Assembly: GCA_963580285.1 (NCBI GenBank)
Contig: OY757012.1
Location: 170,302,652-170,366,651 of the forward strand
Direction of reading: 5' to 3'
DNA: 64,000 bases
Source of the DNA: Lucinisca nassula
Lineage: Eukaryota > Mollusca > Bivalvia > Lucinida > Lucinidae
Shown here: piece by piece, positions 32,971 through 43,524 of the stretch
Position numbering within the stretch: position 1 is the stretch's first letter
Layout: the number at the start of each line of letters is the position of its first letter
Translations under genes and position numbers: made by a program
Notes under the pieces: generated by a model
Databases searched by the model: none
Seen by the model: the letters and a program-made list of their open reading frames with translations, nothing else
Told to the model about the DNA's origin: nothing

Positions 32971-33214
32971 ATAAGGTTTACCTCTCTGAATTATATAGGT
33001 GTGCTTTCGTGATGAGTCATTAAAGGCGCGTGCTCTAAATATTAACATTAATAAGTTTAATGTGGTGAAATTGACACCTACTCGTGGCACGCGCTTATCA
33101 AGTATAAAGTGATTTAATTACTTGTCCATTTATAATATGTAATGGGATTAACACACCTGGCCATCACGAAACACAATATATTTACACCCCACCCGCCCTA
33201 AAATCCTACTTTTA

Positions 33215-33370
33215 AATTGTTTGCAGAAGTATACATTATTTTGCTCAATTCTATTAAAAAAAAAACAAAAACAAAAAAAAAAAAAACATAGATTGTGAAT
33301 ACTCGTTAGAACAGTTTCGACGAGGCGTTTCTTACAAGTACCCACAATGTATTACTGACAATCTGTGTTT
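33215..33370. repeat. hairpin-like repeat with a long A-run
   Basis: TAGATTGTGAATACTCGTTA GAAC and CTTACAAGTACCCACAATG are degenerate arms of the same family, preceded by an AAAAACAAAAAC run. A TTCGGGTTTAACGTCAC segment at 33385 looks like the tail of another SINE on the minus strand. Confidence 0.5.
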
Positions 33371-33668
33371 CGAGGAGAGTGTGTGAATTCGGGTTTAACG
33401 TCACTTTCAACAATTTTGCAGTCATATCACCACGGTGTCTGGTTGCGACAGGTAGCTCAATGCTCACTTTTTATAGTGCTGCCTCACTGAAGTTTCATGT
33501 CCCAGACACATAACATGATACCACACATGATAGAAGTGCAATCCATGTATTAAATATATATAATTAAAGTGGTTTGGGGTGGTTTGGTGTGTTTTGGGGT
33601 AATTCGATGGACCGGTCAAATGTGACCGACGCAGTATCAGTAGACAGAGGTCATCGAAATTTGTGTTT

Positions 33669-33672
33669 TTTG
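33669..33672. repeat. LTR element target duplication, left
   Basis: TTTG precedes the 5' LTR and TTTG follows the 3' LTR at 46633-46636. A 4-bp duplication is within the range for Ty3/gypsy elements, whose usual value is 4-6 bp. Confidence 0.85.
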
Positions 33673-33756
33673 TGTGAGCAGGTTTAAAGACCCGGCAATT
33701 TTTTTTTTTTATTCTGGTCAGAAATTCTGTTCTATTCTGTAGTTATTGGTTGTACC

Positions 33757-33870
33757 AGTCGAATACAACCGATTTCATCCGGGTCATGAGGCGTGTCAGA
33801 TCGCCATTGAAGTAAAGTAAACTTGCTGTCTAAAGAAATGATGAATTTCTTGTTTTTCTTCCCCTTATAG
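33757..33870 (+). repeat. 114-bp direct repeat inside the 5' LTR, copy 1
   Basis: Begins AGTCGAATACAACCG and ends TTCTTCCCCTTATAG. Copy 2 at 36632-36745 is identical base for base as far as I can read. The same pair occurs in the 3' LTR at 43609-43722 and 46484-46597. Confidence 0.95.
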
Positions 33871-36745
33871 GTAAGTGACAACCCTAAATAAGGTGATATT
33901 TTGGAAGATGAATGTTATGTTATGCTGCTGAATAAATAGATATTGTTGGATGGTTAAAATAGAATGTGAATTTTGGAGATTGAAATTGTCTCGAACTGGA
34001 AACTTTTACATGCTTGCGAGCAGAATTAGCATATTAGAATTTGCAAGCAGTAAGAATGCTAGCCACTAAAATATTAATGTAAATTTCAATTTGAGAATGT
34101 TATGCAATATGCAGAACTGAGTATTGGTGGCGAGTAACATTTTGTATAAATTATTGTACGCTCGGGAGTAGCGTAGTGTAATACCAGGTTTTACCCATCA
34201 ACACAGAGAAAATCCAGAACGGAAGGCGGAAGTCATTTTAGCATAGAAAACAGTGGGTGGAGTTATGTTTTCAAATGCGGGTAAAAGTGTAGTTAAGTTG
34301 GTCTTGCAGTTGATTTAGCATCACATAAACATGTTTGCTGTAAAGATTGAGTACATTGAAGTCTTTCAATCAGATCTGATGTATAAATATAGTGAGACAA
34401 GTAATCACATAAATGTACACTGAAGATGTGCATTTTATTTTGATGCACCTTGTGAAGAATAGTGATTAGTTGTAATTGTACCCATGATGATGGGATGAGC
34501 CTGACCATCCATGCGAATAAACCATAGTGGTTTAACTGGGCGGCAGGGCTTTGGATGTCGTTTTATCTCAATGTGGGTAAAGCTCCCTAAGATTGGAAGC
34601 AGCATACCCAAATTGACCAAAATAGTGTTGACGTGGACATAAAACCCCAAATCAATACTTGAGCACTGTCTGCTTGCAAGATATTTATGCAGACTTATTG
34701 CTTAGTTGTTAAAAATACCCCTAGATATACTTTTCGAGCCGAGTCGAGATTTATTATTCATTGTGAATGTGGCAGGCCTCATATTTTTCAAACAATTGAA
34801 GGATTTCAGGCTTTAGAACTTTCGTTTCCGCCTTAATTCTTTTTTGGATGTCAACACTTGTCCTGCTGAATAGATTTGTTTAGCCACACCCTTTTCTGAC
34901 TCACAGCCAATTGGATAATTGAGATAATTGAATCATTACGCACACTGTTTGACAAATTGTGTTGGTTCTGATCAAATGGCTTTAGAGCCATCTGATCTGG
35001 ATCTGCACTGTTTGCAAGTGCAGTGGTTGTTGTATTCAGCAGGATGAGGATTGAGGTTTTGAGGTGAGGGTTTTAGGCGTGGAAAAGCTGGGACAGTATG
35101 AGGCGTTATAATTTGAAATTATGCACTTCATGAGGAGTCCTGTTTTACTAATGCACTCCTGGGCACTGATCAGCCTGCGCATGGCGCAGTCTGATCAATG
35201 ACTGTGTTGTTGTATGGTGTCAGCAAGTAGTTGTGCTGTTTTGCTATCGAAAATTCCAGTATACAGGATTTCTCATGACTTGCTGACAATATCGTTATGC
35301 ATATTTGTTTTATAACTGTATTTCTGCCCTTTCCTCATGTGGAAGAGTGTTTTTTTTTACCAACCTCTGGCAAGGAATTGCAGTAATTTAGTTGACCATT
35401 ACTGTGAAGGCAGGCCAGAGAATATGATTAGATTAACTGGCTAGCTTGATGCAACCTAAATAGTGTTAACTGGACTGTAATGAGTTAAGCAGAAAAAACA
35501 GATAGAATAGGTTAAACATTTATATCCGCTGTTTCAATTCAGATGTTTATGCCAAGAATATTTACTCGGAATGCACTCTATGTTGAATCAGCATTGAAAC
35601 AACATTTAATATGCCGTTTCAATGCTGACACAACATTGAGTCCTGAATATGGCTATAGATCATATTTGGAATATAACGGAGAAACCTGGTATAGTGAGAC
35701 CTTGTTAATATTGCACTGCTTTCTATAGTAAGGTTTTGGTTATACTGTTATTAAATCATGGTTTGCAAGTAGTCATGTAACTGATGGCATGCAAGAAACT
35801 GTCTCCTTATTGTGCAGTATCAAATTAACTGCAGTGTTACATAAAATGTGTGGAGTGTGATCTGAATTTGGTCAAATTGTTATTGTCATTTTAATCTGTC
35901 ACATGTTAGTGCATATTTAATGCAGTTGATCAAACGTGATTGATTATGATATTTCAATGATTTATATGTTCATTTGACCCTTTGACCCTTCCCTAGCCTT
36001 CATTGACCTTCACCCTAGATTTCGCCCTTCCTTTGACATCATTTGACCTTTGACCCTTCCTTAGCTTTCATTGACCTTCACCCTAGATTTCGCCCTTCCT
36101 TTGACATCATTTGACCTTTGACCCTTCCTTAGCTTTCATTGACCTTCACCCTAGATTTCACCCTTCCTTTGACATCATTTGACCTTTGACCCTTCCTTAG
36201 CCTTCATTGACCTTCACCCCTAGATTTCACCTTTCCTTTGACATCATTTGACCTTTGACCCTTCCTTAGCTTCCATTGACCTTCACCCTAGATTTCGCCC
36301 TTCCTTTGACATCATTTGACCTTTGACCCTTCCTTAGCCTCCATTGACCTTCACCCTAGATTTCGCCCTTCCTTTGACATCATTTGACCTTTGACCCTCC
36401 CTTTGCTTTCATTGACCTTAACCTTTTGCGTTTTTTTTATTATGGTCTTAATTGTGTTGTTTTTCTTTGTATTCTTATCCCAGTATACATACTCATCCAC
36501 GTTTGACCCATTACATTATCAGTATGATAATACTTAAGTATTATACTGCAATTGATATGGGAGAAAATATTGCATAGTAATACTTAGCATTATATTGCCA
36601 TTATAGTGGTAATTTATAGAATTAAATTGTGAGTCGAATACAACCGATTTCATCCGGGTCATGAGGCGTGTCAGATCGCCATTGAAGTAAAGTAAACTTG
36701 CTGTCTAAAGAAATGATGAATTTCTTGTTTTTCTTCCCCTTATAG
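33871..36745 (+). other. intron-like insert in the LTR
   Basis: Begins exactly GTAAGTGACA and ends exactly TTTTTCTTCCCCTTATAG, a consensus donor and a good acceptor tract. Because the 114-bp copies are identical, removing 33871-36745 leaves copy 1 joined directly to CTACCCGAGG, the sequence expected of an uninterrupted LTR. Whether it is spliced is not known. The equivalent in the 3' LTR is 43723-46597. Confidence 0.6.
35980..36425 (+). repeat. 68-bp minisatellite inside the LTR insert
   Basis: About six units containing CCTTTGACATCATTTGACCT, TTGACCCTTCCTTAGC and ATTGACCTTCACCCTAG. GACATC boxes at 36035, 36103, 36171, 36240, 36308 and 36376 give a 68-69-bp period. An identical array is at 45832-46277 in the 3' LTR. 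TTGACC and TGACCT half-sites recur throughout, resembling nuclear-receptor half-sites, but this is only a motif likeness. Confidence 0.9.
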
Positions 36746-36783
36746 CTACCCGAGGGCAGAGTGTGTGCGGAAACGTTACATTT

Positions 36784-36801
36784 TGGGGGCTCGTCCGGGA
36801 T
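36784..36801 (+). promoter_or_regulatory. primer binding site, tRNA-Pro
   Basis: TGGGGGCTCGTCCGGGAT starts three bases after the 5' LTR. It is complementary to the 3' end of tRNA-Pro and matches the well-known primer site of murine gammaretroviruses. It would prime minus-strand DNA synthesis. Confidence 0.95.
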
Positions 36802-36815
36802 AGAAGGAGAGAAAA

Positions 36816-37976
36816 ATGGCAGAAGATGCAATATTGTCAGTCAGGGCGATGATTATGGGAGGAGATATCAATCTTCTTAAAGGACTCATCACCGAACATG
36901 ACATAGAAGTTGAGGACTTAGAGGCACTAACAAGGCTACAAGCTGTTACATTATTGGACGGTTGGTTTCAGGAACAAGTGAAAGACACACACAAAGCAGT
37001 GACAGCAATTCATTCTATCATGGAAACTTTGGAGAAAAAGCCAGTAATTGACTCCACAGCTGATGCTTTGTCAGCATCAAAGCTTTCCACTTTTCGTAAA
37101 GATCTTAAAATTTCGGGACAGATTGACTGTAAAACAGGTATTTCATACACATCGTTACGTCGACAGATAGAAAATGCAAAAGTCAAAGGGTACAAGGAAA
37201 TTGATATCATTGATGCAGTCATTAAAGCTATTCCTCCAACGTCAGGACTCAGAAGATACTTGGAAGGGAAGGAAATATTGTGTCTTGACTCTTGCATTCA
37301 AATTTTAAGAGCTCACTACAATGAGAAAAGTGCTACAGAACTATATAATGAACTTGGACAGCTGACACAGCATGCTAAAGAGATACCATCAGAATTTCTA
37401 ATGAGGGCACTTGAACTTAAACAAAAAGTTATATATGCCTCAAATGAAGGTACAGAAGATATGAAATACAGTAATGAACTTGTCCAAACATTATTTGTCA
37501 GGGCGGTAACAACTGGTTTATCAAGTATTATTATTAGACAAGAATTCAAACCTTTCTTAGATATCAAAGATATTAAGGATGAAGAACTCATTGAGGCTCT
37601 CAATAAAATTGTCTCGCGTGAAACTGAAAGACAGTCCAAGTTTAGTAAAGTTAAAGTAAATGAAATGAGTTCCAAAGAAGACCGAGAGGAGAAGGTGGAT
37701 AACTTGTTTACAGTTCGAGCCGAAATAGCAGAGTTACGGCAAGCTGTAGAAAAATTAGTGACAAAATCAACCACTACGGGTACAGAGAATGAGAAACTGA
37801 AAAAGACGACATCAAGACTGTGTCAACAGTGTCAGGAACAGAGGAAGACCAGGTGTAATCATTGTTGGAGATGTGGGTCGGAAGAACATTTCAGTCGTGG
37901 TTGCAGGAAGATAATTAAGTCAGCTGATCGGCAGCAGGAAAACTCCAGCAGGTCACATCAAGGGGGGCATGTGTGA
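36816..37976 (+). CDS. gag: Gag structural protein of the LTR element
   Basis: 386 codons starting at the first ATG after the primer site (leader of only 35 nt after the LTR). It would form the virus-like particle and bind the RNA genome. The first 330 residues are mostly helical and charged without a motif I can name, as usual for capsid regions. The C-terminus has a cysteine-rich cluster, [15 protein letters not shown], running into a zinc knuckle [14 protein letters not shown] (C-x2-C-x4-H-x4-C, from about residue 350), then a basic tail. The frame ends at TGA 37974-37976, overlapping pol, which lies in the -1 frame. The length is normal for Ty3/gypsy Gag. Confidence 0.95.
   Translation: MAEDAILSVRAMIMGGDINLLKGLITEHDIEVEDLEALTRLQAVTLLDGWFQEQVKDTHKAVTAIHSIMETLEKKPVIDSTADALSASKLSTFRKDLKISGQIDCKTGISYTSLRRQIENAKVKGYKEIDIIDAVIKAIPPTSGLRRYLEGKEILCLDSCIQILRAHYNEKSATELYNELGQLTQHAKEIPSEFLMRALELKQKVIYASNEGTEDMKYSNELVQTLFVRAVTTGLSSIIIRQEFKPFLDIKDIKDEELIEALNKIVSRETERQSKFSKVKVNEMSSKEDREEKVDNLFTVRAEIAELRQAVEKLVTKSTTTGTENEKLKKTTSRLCQQCQEQRKTRCNHCWRCGSEEHFSRGCRKIIKSADRQQENSSRSHQGGHV
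37928..37976 (+). promoter_or_regulatory. gag-pol overlap, probable -1 frameshift region
   Basis: The pol frame is open from 37928 (after TGA at 37925-37927) to the gag stop at 37974-37976, a 49-base overlap. There is no ATG in the pol frame near here; the first start-like codon is GTG at 37973. A G-run (GGGGGG, 37962-37967) and GGAAAAC (37937-37943) are the only slippery-looking tracts, and neither is a canonical heptamer. A -1 shift is the usual solution for such overlaps. This is inference. Confidence 0.6.
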
Positions 37977-40900
37977 CCTCAACAGACGACCCCAAGTGTG
38001 TACTTTGTCAGCAAAATGCTAAATGGACATGCAAAGGCTGCTTTGCAGTTTCGTATTGTTCTGTGGAATGTCAGCGGAAACACTGGCCTAATCATAAGCT
38101 GCATTGTGTTTCTATTGCCACTCTACAGAGTGCTAGGCTGCAAAAATGCGAGCATGATGTGAAAAGAAATGTTGGAAATGTGTCGCCAAACATAAGAAAT
38201 CATGTTTGTGAAGTTATTGGCGAACAGTGTCTAATGAAAGGTAGAATAAATGGGACACTTACAGAACTATTATGGGATACAGGGGCACAAGTATCATTAA
38301 TCAATCTCAGCTGGTTAAAAAGAAATTTTCCCAATGTAAGTTTAAGGCCAATTTCAGAGTTAATAGAGGGAGATTTGACTATTTTATCTGCCAATGGTGT
38401 GGAAATAGAATTTGAGGGTTGGGTCCCATTAGATTTACAGTTAGGAGATGTTGGGGAAAAGGGAAAGCATGTTCTCACAGTACCATTTCTGGTGTCTAGT
38501 ACGGCTGCCAAAAGTAAACCAATTTTAGGTTTCAATGTTATAAGGGAAATTGGTACTATTTTGGGAAAAGATAATTGTATCAGTATCCTTCAGTCTGCTA
38601 TTGAGCCTGTCAGTAAGAAAAAGGTTGCAAAGCTGGCAAGCTTAATAATGGATGACAATGGAGAAATAGGATCAGTTAAGACAGGGGGCCGAAATATTAT
38701 TATTTCAGCTAACTCCTCGATAATAGTGAATGCAATTGTTCATGGTAAAGTCCGTCAAAATTCCCTTACAGCATTGTTTACTCCAAACACTGGAAAAGAA
38801 ATAACAGGGTTAAGTATTGAGGAGACTCTAGTCTCGGTTAAGCCTGGTAATGTAAGTAGGGTAAAAATTGTTGTGAATAATTGTTCTTCAAAAGATTATC
38901 TTTTGCCTAAAAGGACTCCTCTTGGTATGTTGGAGACTGTAAGGTCAGTTGTGACTTTAGGCCACACCGCTGAGGTCAGAGATGCAGGAAACATCTCTAC
39001 TGAAGAGGTAGGTTCAGTTCAGGATGAGAACATAGAGGCAGGCACATGGGAACCAGAGATTGATTTAAGCTGTTCAGGTCTCTCTGCTGAGCAAGAAGCA
39101 AAGGTAAGAACATTGTTAAGAGAAGAATGCGGTTCTTTTTCCAAAGGTGATCATGATGTGGGTTGTGCCCCAGACTTACAAATGAATATAGAACTGACAG
39201 ATAATCATCCAGTACAGAGCTCATACAATGCAATCCCACGACCTTTATACCAAGAAGTAAAAGATTACTTGCAGGATCTGATTGGTAGGGGTTGGATCCG
39301 TAAATCCAAATCGCCATACTCTAGTCCTATAGTATGCGTCCGTAAAAAGGATGGGTCACTCAGGTTGTGTCTTGATTATCGTAAATTGAATGCGAAAACA
39401 ACACAAAATAGACAGCCATTGCCTCGCATTTCTGATGCTTTAGATGGGCTTGGTGGTAGTAAGTGGTTTTCCCTGTTAGATCAGGGAAAAGCGTATCATC
39501 AGGGGTTCATTTCTGAGGAATGCAAACAATATACAGCATTTGTAACACCCTGGGGTTTATTTGAATGGAACAGAATCCCTTTTGGATTAACAGGGGCCCC
39601 TGGGAGTTTTCAGAGCTTTATGAATGACTGTTTAGAAGATTTGAGAGACAAGATCTGTTTGCCTTATCTGGATGATGTTTTAGTTTTTAGCCCCACATTT
39701 GAAGAGCACTTAGAACACGTTAAATTAGTCCTTCAGAAGCTTAAATCCAAAGGAATAAAACTAAAACCAGCTAAGTGTGAATTGTTCAGGAAACAGGTAA
39801 GATATCTTGGGCATTTAGTCACAGCAGATGGGCACACAATCGACCCTAAAGATAAGGAAGCGGTCCTTCACCTGAAAGAGAAGAAACCTACGACAGTGGG
39901 AGAGGTAAGGCAGTTAATGGGTTTCATTGGTTATTTTAGGACATATATTCCAGATTTTTCCAGGAAAGCTGGTCTAATTTATGGTTTGTTGAAGAAGGAT
40001 GAATCTGAGCCTCAGAAAGGTAAGACCAAGAAAAAGGGTAGGCAAGGTAAGAATAAGGATGGTCAGAAACCCTCTTGTCAAAAGATTCAGTGGACTGAAA
40101 AACACCAGGAAATTTTGGAAGAACTGATAGATTGCCTGGTACAATCACCAGTTATGGCATACCCAAATTTTCAGAAGCCATTTTCACTTCATATAGATGC
40201 AAGCAATCAAGGTTTGGGGGCAGTGTTGTATCAAAAACAGGACACTGGAAAACAAGGGGTGGTTGCATTCGCTTCTAGGACCTTAACTCCTGCTGAAAAA
40301 AATTACCACATGCATTCGGGCAAATTGGAATTTTTGGCTCTCAAATGGGCAATAGCTGATAGATTTAGAGATTATCTGTTCAATACTGAAGAGTTTAATG
40401 TATACAGTGACAGTAATCCTTTGCAATACATTTTTACGTGTCCAAAATTAGATGCCACTCGAATGCGTTGGGTCTCAGAATTGGCAGGTTTTAACTTCAG
40501 AGTGTATTATAAAGCAGGTTTCCGGAATGGTGACGCCGATGGGCTCAGTAGAATGCCTTTAGAGTTTGATAAGCTTAAAAGTGAGTGCACTGTTGAATTA
40601 CCGAGAGACGCAGTTGAAACAAGTATACGGGCTGTAGAAAATCAGAACGAGACAGGTGAGATAGGTCTTATGTCTCTTGGAGCATGTCTGAATGAAGCTT
40701 TATGTACAGAGCAATTGCTAACGGGTGTAAGTATTGAAAGTCATAGGTTGAGTAAGGCTCAAGATGATGATGAAGTTATTGGTCCAGTGAAAAGGTTAGT
40801 AAGACAGAATATGAGACCCACAGTTAGGGAGACAAAAAGGTATCTTCCAGACAGTAAGGTCTTATTAAGAGAATGGTCTAAACTGTCTGTTGACCAGAGT

Positions 40901-42553
40901 GGTTTGCTTAGAAGAGAGGTATGTCTGCCTAGAGAAGGTAGGATATTGCAGTTAGTCCTGCCACAAAGGTACCAAAGTCTAGTCCTCCAGCAATTACATA
41001 ACGAGATGGGCCATTTGGGGCATGAACGAGTTTTGGCACTGGCTCGAGACCGATTTTACTGGCCTAGGATGGCTTCTTTAATCCAGCAATATGTCACAGA
41101 ATGTAAGTGCATAATGAACAAGAAACCTGTTCTGCATTATAGGGCCCCAATGAAAAGCATTGTCACCTCAACACCGTTAGAATTAGTGTCCATGGATTTC
41201 CTCCATTTGGAGACGGCAAAAGGTGGATATGAGTACATCTTAGTGATAATGGATCACTTTACCCGTTTTGCGCAGGCGTATGCTACCAAAAATAAAAGCA
41301 GTAAAACTGCGGCTGAAAAGTTGTACAATGACTTTATCCTCAAATTCGGGCTGCCGTATCGCATACATCATGACCAAGGCCGTGAATTTGAGAATAATTT
41401 ATTTGACCAGTTGAACAGTTATTGTGGCATTTCCAAGTCCCGAAGTACGCCCCACCATCCTGAAGGAAACGCTCAAGTCGAAAGATTTAATCGTAGCCTT
41501 CTAGGAATGCTCAGAACTCTTCCAGAGGCTTGCAAATCGGATTGGAAATCCCACCTGAATAAGATGGTTCACGCATACAATTGTACAAAGAATGATGCAA
41601 CAGGGTTCTCTCCATATTTCTTGTTCTATGGCAGACATCCTCGTCTAGCTGTAGATTTGCTCTTTGGAGTAAAAGGGCATGATCAGACTGAAAAGGTAAG
41701 TCCAAAGGGATATGCCGAGAAGTGGGCAGCAAGGATGCAGGAAGCATATGAAATAGCCTCCAAAAATGTTGGTAAGCAAACAAAGCGTAACAAAGGGCGT
41801 TATGATGCGGGTTTCATTAGTCCAGTTCTTTTGTCTGGGGACCGGGTTCTGGTTAAAAACCACGAAACGGGTGGTCCAGGGAAATTGCGTTCATACTGGG
41901 AGCAGCATGTGTATGTAGTGGTCCGTAGAATTGAAGATTCACCGGTTTATGAAGTGAAAAGGGAAGATGGAGTCGGTCCTTTGAAAAGACTCCATAGAAA
42001 TCTTTTGTATCAGTGCAACTTTTTGCCTGTGGAAAAACCAGTTAAGAAAAAGAGATTGGTTAGTAGAAATAAGCATAATGCAAGAAAACACGGGTTTTCA
42101 TGGCCGCAAAGTGCAGAGAGTTCTAGTAGCTCAGATCTATGCTGGACTAACAGTCCTGGTTTGAACCCAGAAGCTAAACCATTTCACCCAGCAGAAATTC
42201 CATTGGCATCCGAGGAACTAGCTGCTGAGGAACCTCTGGACGGCTCAAGGGTAAGTGCAGAAGGCTCGACAATCACTGAAGATGTTGAATTTAGGGAGGA
42301 ATTAGCATCCTCTGTAGTATCTGAAATTTCAGATGCTTCGGAACACGGGGACGAGAGAGGACAGCAAGTAGAGGTAAGCCCGAATAGTGATTTAAGTGAT
42401 TCTAGTGAGAGCCAACAAGGATCCGGTAGACCAAAGCGTACAAGGCGGGCACCTCAACGGCTAACCTATAACACAGCTGGTAATCCCAGTTACATTCAGA
42501 TGGTAAAGAAACTACCATTTGAAAAGATAAATAAACCAGTAATCTGGGTATAA
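37973..42553 (+). CDS. pol: Pol polyprotein with N-terminal MYND zinc finger
   Basis: About 1526 codons, intact. Domains in order: a MYND-type zinc finger at residues 9-45 (C-x2-C-x7-C-x2-C-x5-C-x3-C-x7-H-x3-C, with [11 protein letters not shown]); aspartic protease with DTGA at 102-105; reverse transcriptase with [10 protein letters not shown] and YLDD at about 565-568; RNase H with HIDAS (about 739), YSDSNP and NGDADGLSR; integrase with an HNEMGH...CKC zinc site (about 1009 onward), then D, D-x35-E catalytic residues (MDFL about 1074, HDQG about 1133, VERF about 1169); a GPY/F-like segment near 1300; and an acidic/serine-rich tail ending in a basic [12 protein letters not shown] patch. The zinc site has C-x-C rather than the usual C-x2-C. 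Expression probably needs a -1 frameshift from gag. The MYND finger is the odd part: it is normally a protein-interaction module of chromatin proteins. Confidence 0.95.
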   Translation: MTSTDDPKCVLCQQNAKWTCKGCFAVSYCSVECQRKHWPNHKLHCVSIATLQSARLQKCEHDVKRNVGNVSPNIRNHVCEVIGEQCLMKGRINGTLTELLWDTGAQVSLINLSWLKRNFPNVSLRPISELIEGDLTILSANGVEIEFEGWVPLDLQLGDVGEKGKHVLTVPFLVSSTAAKSKPILGFNVIREIGTILGKDNCISILQSAIEPVSKKKVAKLASLIMDDNGEIGSVKTGGRNIIISANSSIIVNAIVHGKVRQNSLTALFTPNTGKEITGLSIEETLVSVKPGNVSRVKIVVNNCSSKDYLLPKRTPLGMLETVRSVVTLGHTAEVRDAGNISTEEVGSVQDENIEAGTWEPEIDLSCSGLSAEQEAKVRTLLREECGSFSKGDHDVGCAPDLQMNIELTDNHPVQSSYNAIPRPLYQEVKDYLQDLIGRGWIRKSKSPYSSPIVCVRKKDGSLRLCLDYRKLNAKTTQNRQPLPRISDALDGLGGSKWFSLLDQGKAYHQGFISEECKQYTAFVTPWGLFEWNRIPFGLTGAPGSFQSFMNDCLEDLRDKICLPYLDDVLVFSPTFEEHLEHVKLVLQKLKSKGIKLKPAKCELFRKQVRYLGHLVTADGHTIDPKDKEAVLHLKEKKPTTVGEVRQLMGFIGYFRTYIPDFSRKAGLIYGLLKKDESEPQKGKTKKKGRQGKNKDGQKPSCQKIQWTEKHQEILEELIDCLVQSPVMAYPNFQKPFSLHIDASNQGLGAVLYQKQDTGKQGVVAFASRTLTPAEKNYHMHSGKLEFLALKWAIADRFRDYLFNTEEFNVYSDSNPLQYIFTCPKLDATRMRWVSELAGFNFRVYYKAGFRNGDADGLSRMPLEFDKLKSECTVELPRDAVETSIRAVENQNETGEIGLMSLGACLNEALCTEQLLTGVSIESHRLSKAQDDDEVIGPVKRLVRQNMRPTVRETKRYLPDSKVLLREWSKLSVDQSGLLRREVCLPREGRILQLVLPQRYQSLVLQQLHNEMGHLGHERVLALARDRFYWPRMASLIQQYVTECKCIMNKKPVLHYRAPMKSIVTSTPLELVSMDFLHLETAKGGYEYILVIMDHFTRFAQAYATKNKSSKTAAEKLYNDFILKFGLPYRIHHDQGREFENNLFDQLNSYCGISKSRSTPHHPEGNAQVERFNRSLLGMLRTLPEACKSDWKSHLNKMVHAYNCTKNDATGFSPYFLFYGRHPRLAVDLLFGVKGHDQTEKVSPKGYAEKWAARMQEAYEIASKNVGKQTKRNKGRYDAGFISPVLLSGDRVLVKNHETGGPGKLRSYWEQHVYVVVRRIEDSPVYEVKREDGVGPLKRLHRNLLYQCNFLPVEKPVKKKRLVSRNKHNARKHGFSWPQSAESSSSSDLCWTNSPGLNPEAKPFHPAEIPLASEELAAEEPLDGSRVSAEGSTITEDVEFREELASSVVSEISDASEHGDERGQQVEVSPNSDLSDSSESQQGSGRPKRTRRAPQRLTYNTAGNPSYIQMVKKLPFEKINKPVIWV

Positions 42554-43508
42554 AACGTTCTTGATTGCATCAGGAAATTCAGTTATTCAAAGCCCTATAT
42601 ATACTTGTAATGTTTAAAATCGTGAGAATGTTTTAAAGTTATTGTACAGTTCTGTGTAGAAGCATCGGTTTTGTAGTGATTTAGCTACAAATCGTAGTGG
42701 GCGATTCTTGGCTTCTATAGATTCCTTGTATTCATGAGTACTTAAATTGTCGTGCCATCCCTGTCTGACCATAACTGTTGATGGGATGTAACACGAAAGA
42801 AACGCACACAGTGAACGTTGAAAATTGAGGGATAAAATGAAGACTCCTTTTGATGAAAGTCAGTTGTTCTAGTCATCAAGAATGGTACTGTATCTGGTCA
42901 CAATTTTCATCTGAGAATATAAATTGTCTTTTATTGCACAGTAAAATCCTATAAAGGGATCATAATGGAACTTGGGCTGGCCACCTTCAAGATTCTGTTA
43001 TTTGCAGGAATATATATTTCCTTGAATGTGATAAATGCATTTAGTACGAGTTAATTTAAATTAACCGAGGTGTGGGATAATCTTAACTTGTGTTAGGTGG
43101 TTTATAATGGATGTAATTTTGAAAATGTTCAGGATTGTAATTATTACTATTGTACAGTTAAGTTATAAGATTAACAAGCTGAGATTTGTCTGATGATGCA
43201 GTAGAAATTTATTGTCTCTAGTCAATAAGTTTGAGGAACTGTTCTGTTTCATAAATTTGTATGAATGTATGCTCAAGAGGTAGGGAAACAGTTCTGTGTA
43301 AACTGAGAGATATTATTATCTAGTCAAAGATGTGACTTGTCATTCTAGATGTTTCAACAATTTAGTAGCAAGCAGGTACACCCTAACCCCTTTATAACAC
43401 TTGTTGGATGTTACCTGAAACGGTGTTGTATCCAAATTTGTGTTATAATTAACCCTGTTATAATGGGATTGTGGTGTACATGTTTTGATAAATGGCGGGT
43501 GCCATTTA
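42554..43508 (+). other. untranslated region between pol and the 3' LTR
   Basis: About 950 bp, AT-rich, without an open frame long enough for an envelope gene. No membrane-protein signature, splice-acceptor-linked frame or repeat was seen. It probably serves as 3' untranslated sequence of the element. Confidence 0.7.
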
Positions 43509-43524
43509 ACTTTCAGGGGGAGAA
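43509..43524 (+). promoter_or_regulatory. polypurine tract
   Basis: ACTTTCAGGGGGAGAA lies immediately before the 3' LTR, whose first bases are TGTGAGC. The purine part AGGGGGAGAA would prime plus-strand DNA synthesis. Confidence 0.85.

Larger units (their letters stand above)
31858..33613. mobile_element. 1756-bp TIR element with an 11-bp target duplication
   Basis: GGTCAAATGTG occurs at 31847-31857 and 33614-33624. The left end GGTCCGTCGAATTACCCC and the right end (reverse complement GGTCCATCGAATTACCCC) form a terminal inverted repeat that continues with CCAAACCAC repeats for about 50 bp. A 9-11-bp duplication fits the Mutator-like superfamily. The target is the tail of a GATA-type SINE. 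The interior has AAG-trinucleotide tracts, two GATCAG palindromes and two hairpins but no transposase. Confidence 0.8.
33673..36780 (+). repeat. 5' LTR, 3108 bp
   Basis: The LTR starts TG and ends CA. It is far longer than usual because of a 2761-bp stretch (33871-36631) lying between two identical 114-bp segments (33757-33870, 36632-36745). Outside that insert the LTR would be about 233 bp. The first 114-bp copy is followed by GTAAGT and the second ends in a pyrimidine-rich TTCTTCCCCTTATAG. An AATAAA is at 33931. Embedded open frames on either strand have no known motif and are repeated exactly in the 3' LTR. Confidence 0.95.

Noticed and set aside
34293..34650. Two overlapping minus-strand open frames in the LTR
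   Set aside because: They have no motif, are short, and are repeated only because the LTRs are identical. Part of the sequence is a dispersed repeat also seen at 470-575.
36622..36831. Minus-strand frame across the LTR/gag boundary
   Set aside because: Overlaps the primer site and the gag start; it has no independent support.
42554..43524. Possible envelope gene between pol and the 3' LTR
   Set aside because: No open frame of useful length, no membrane segments and no splice-linked frame. The element is gag-pol only.
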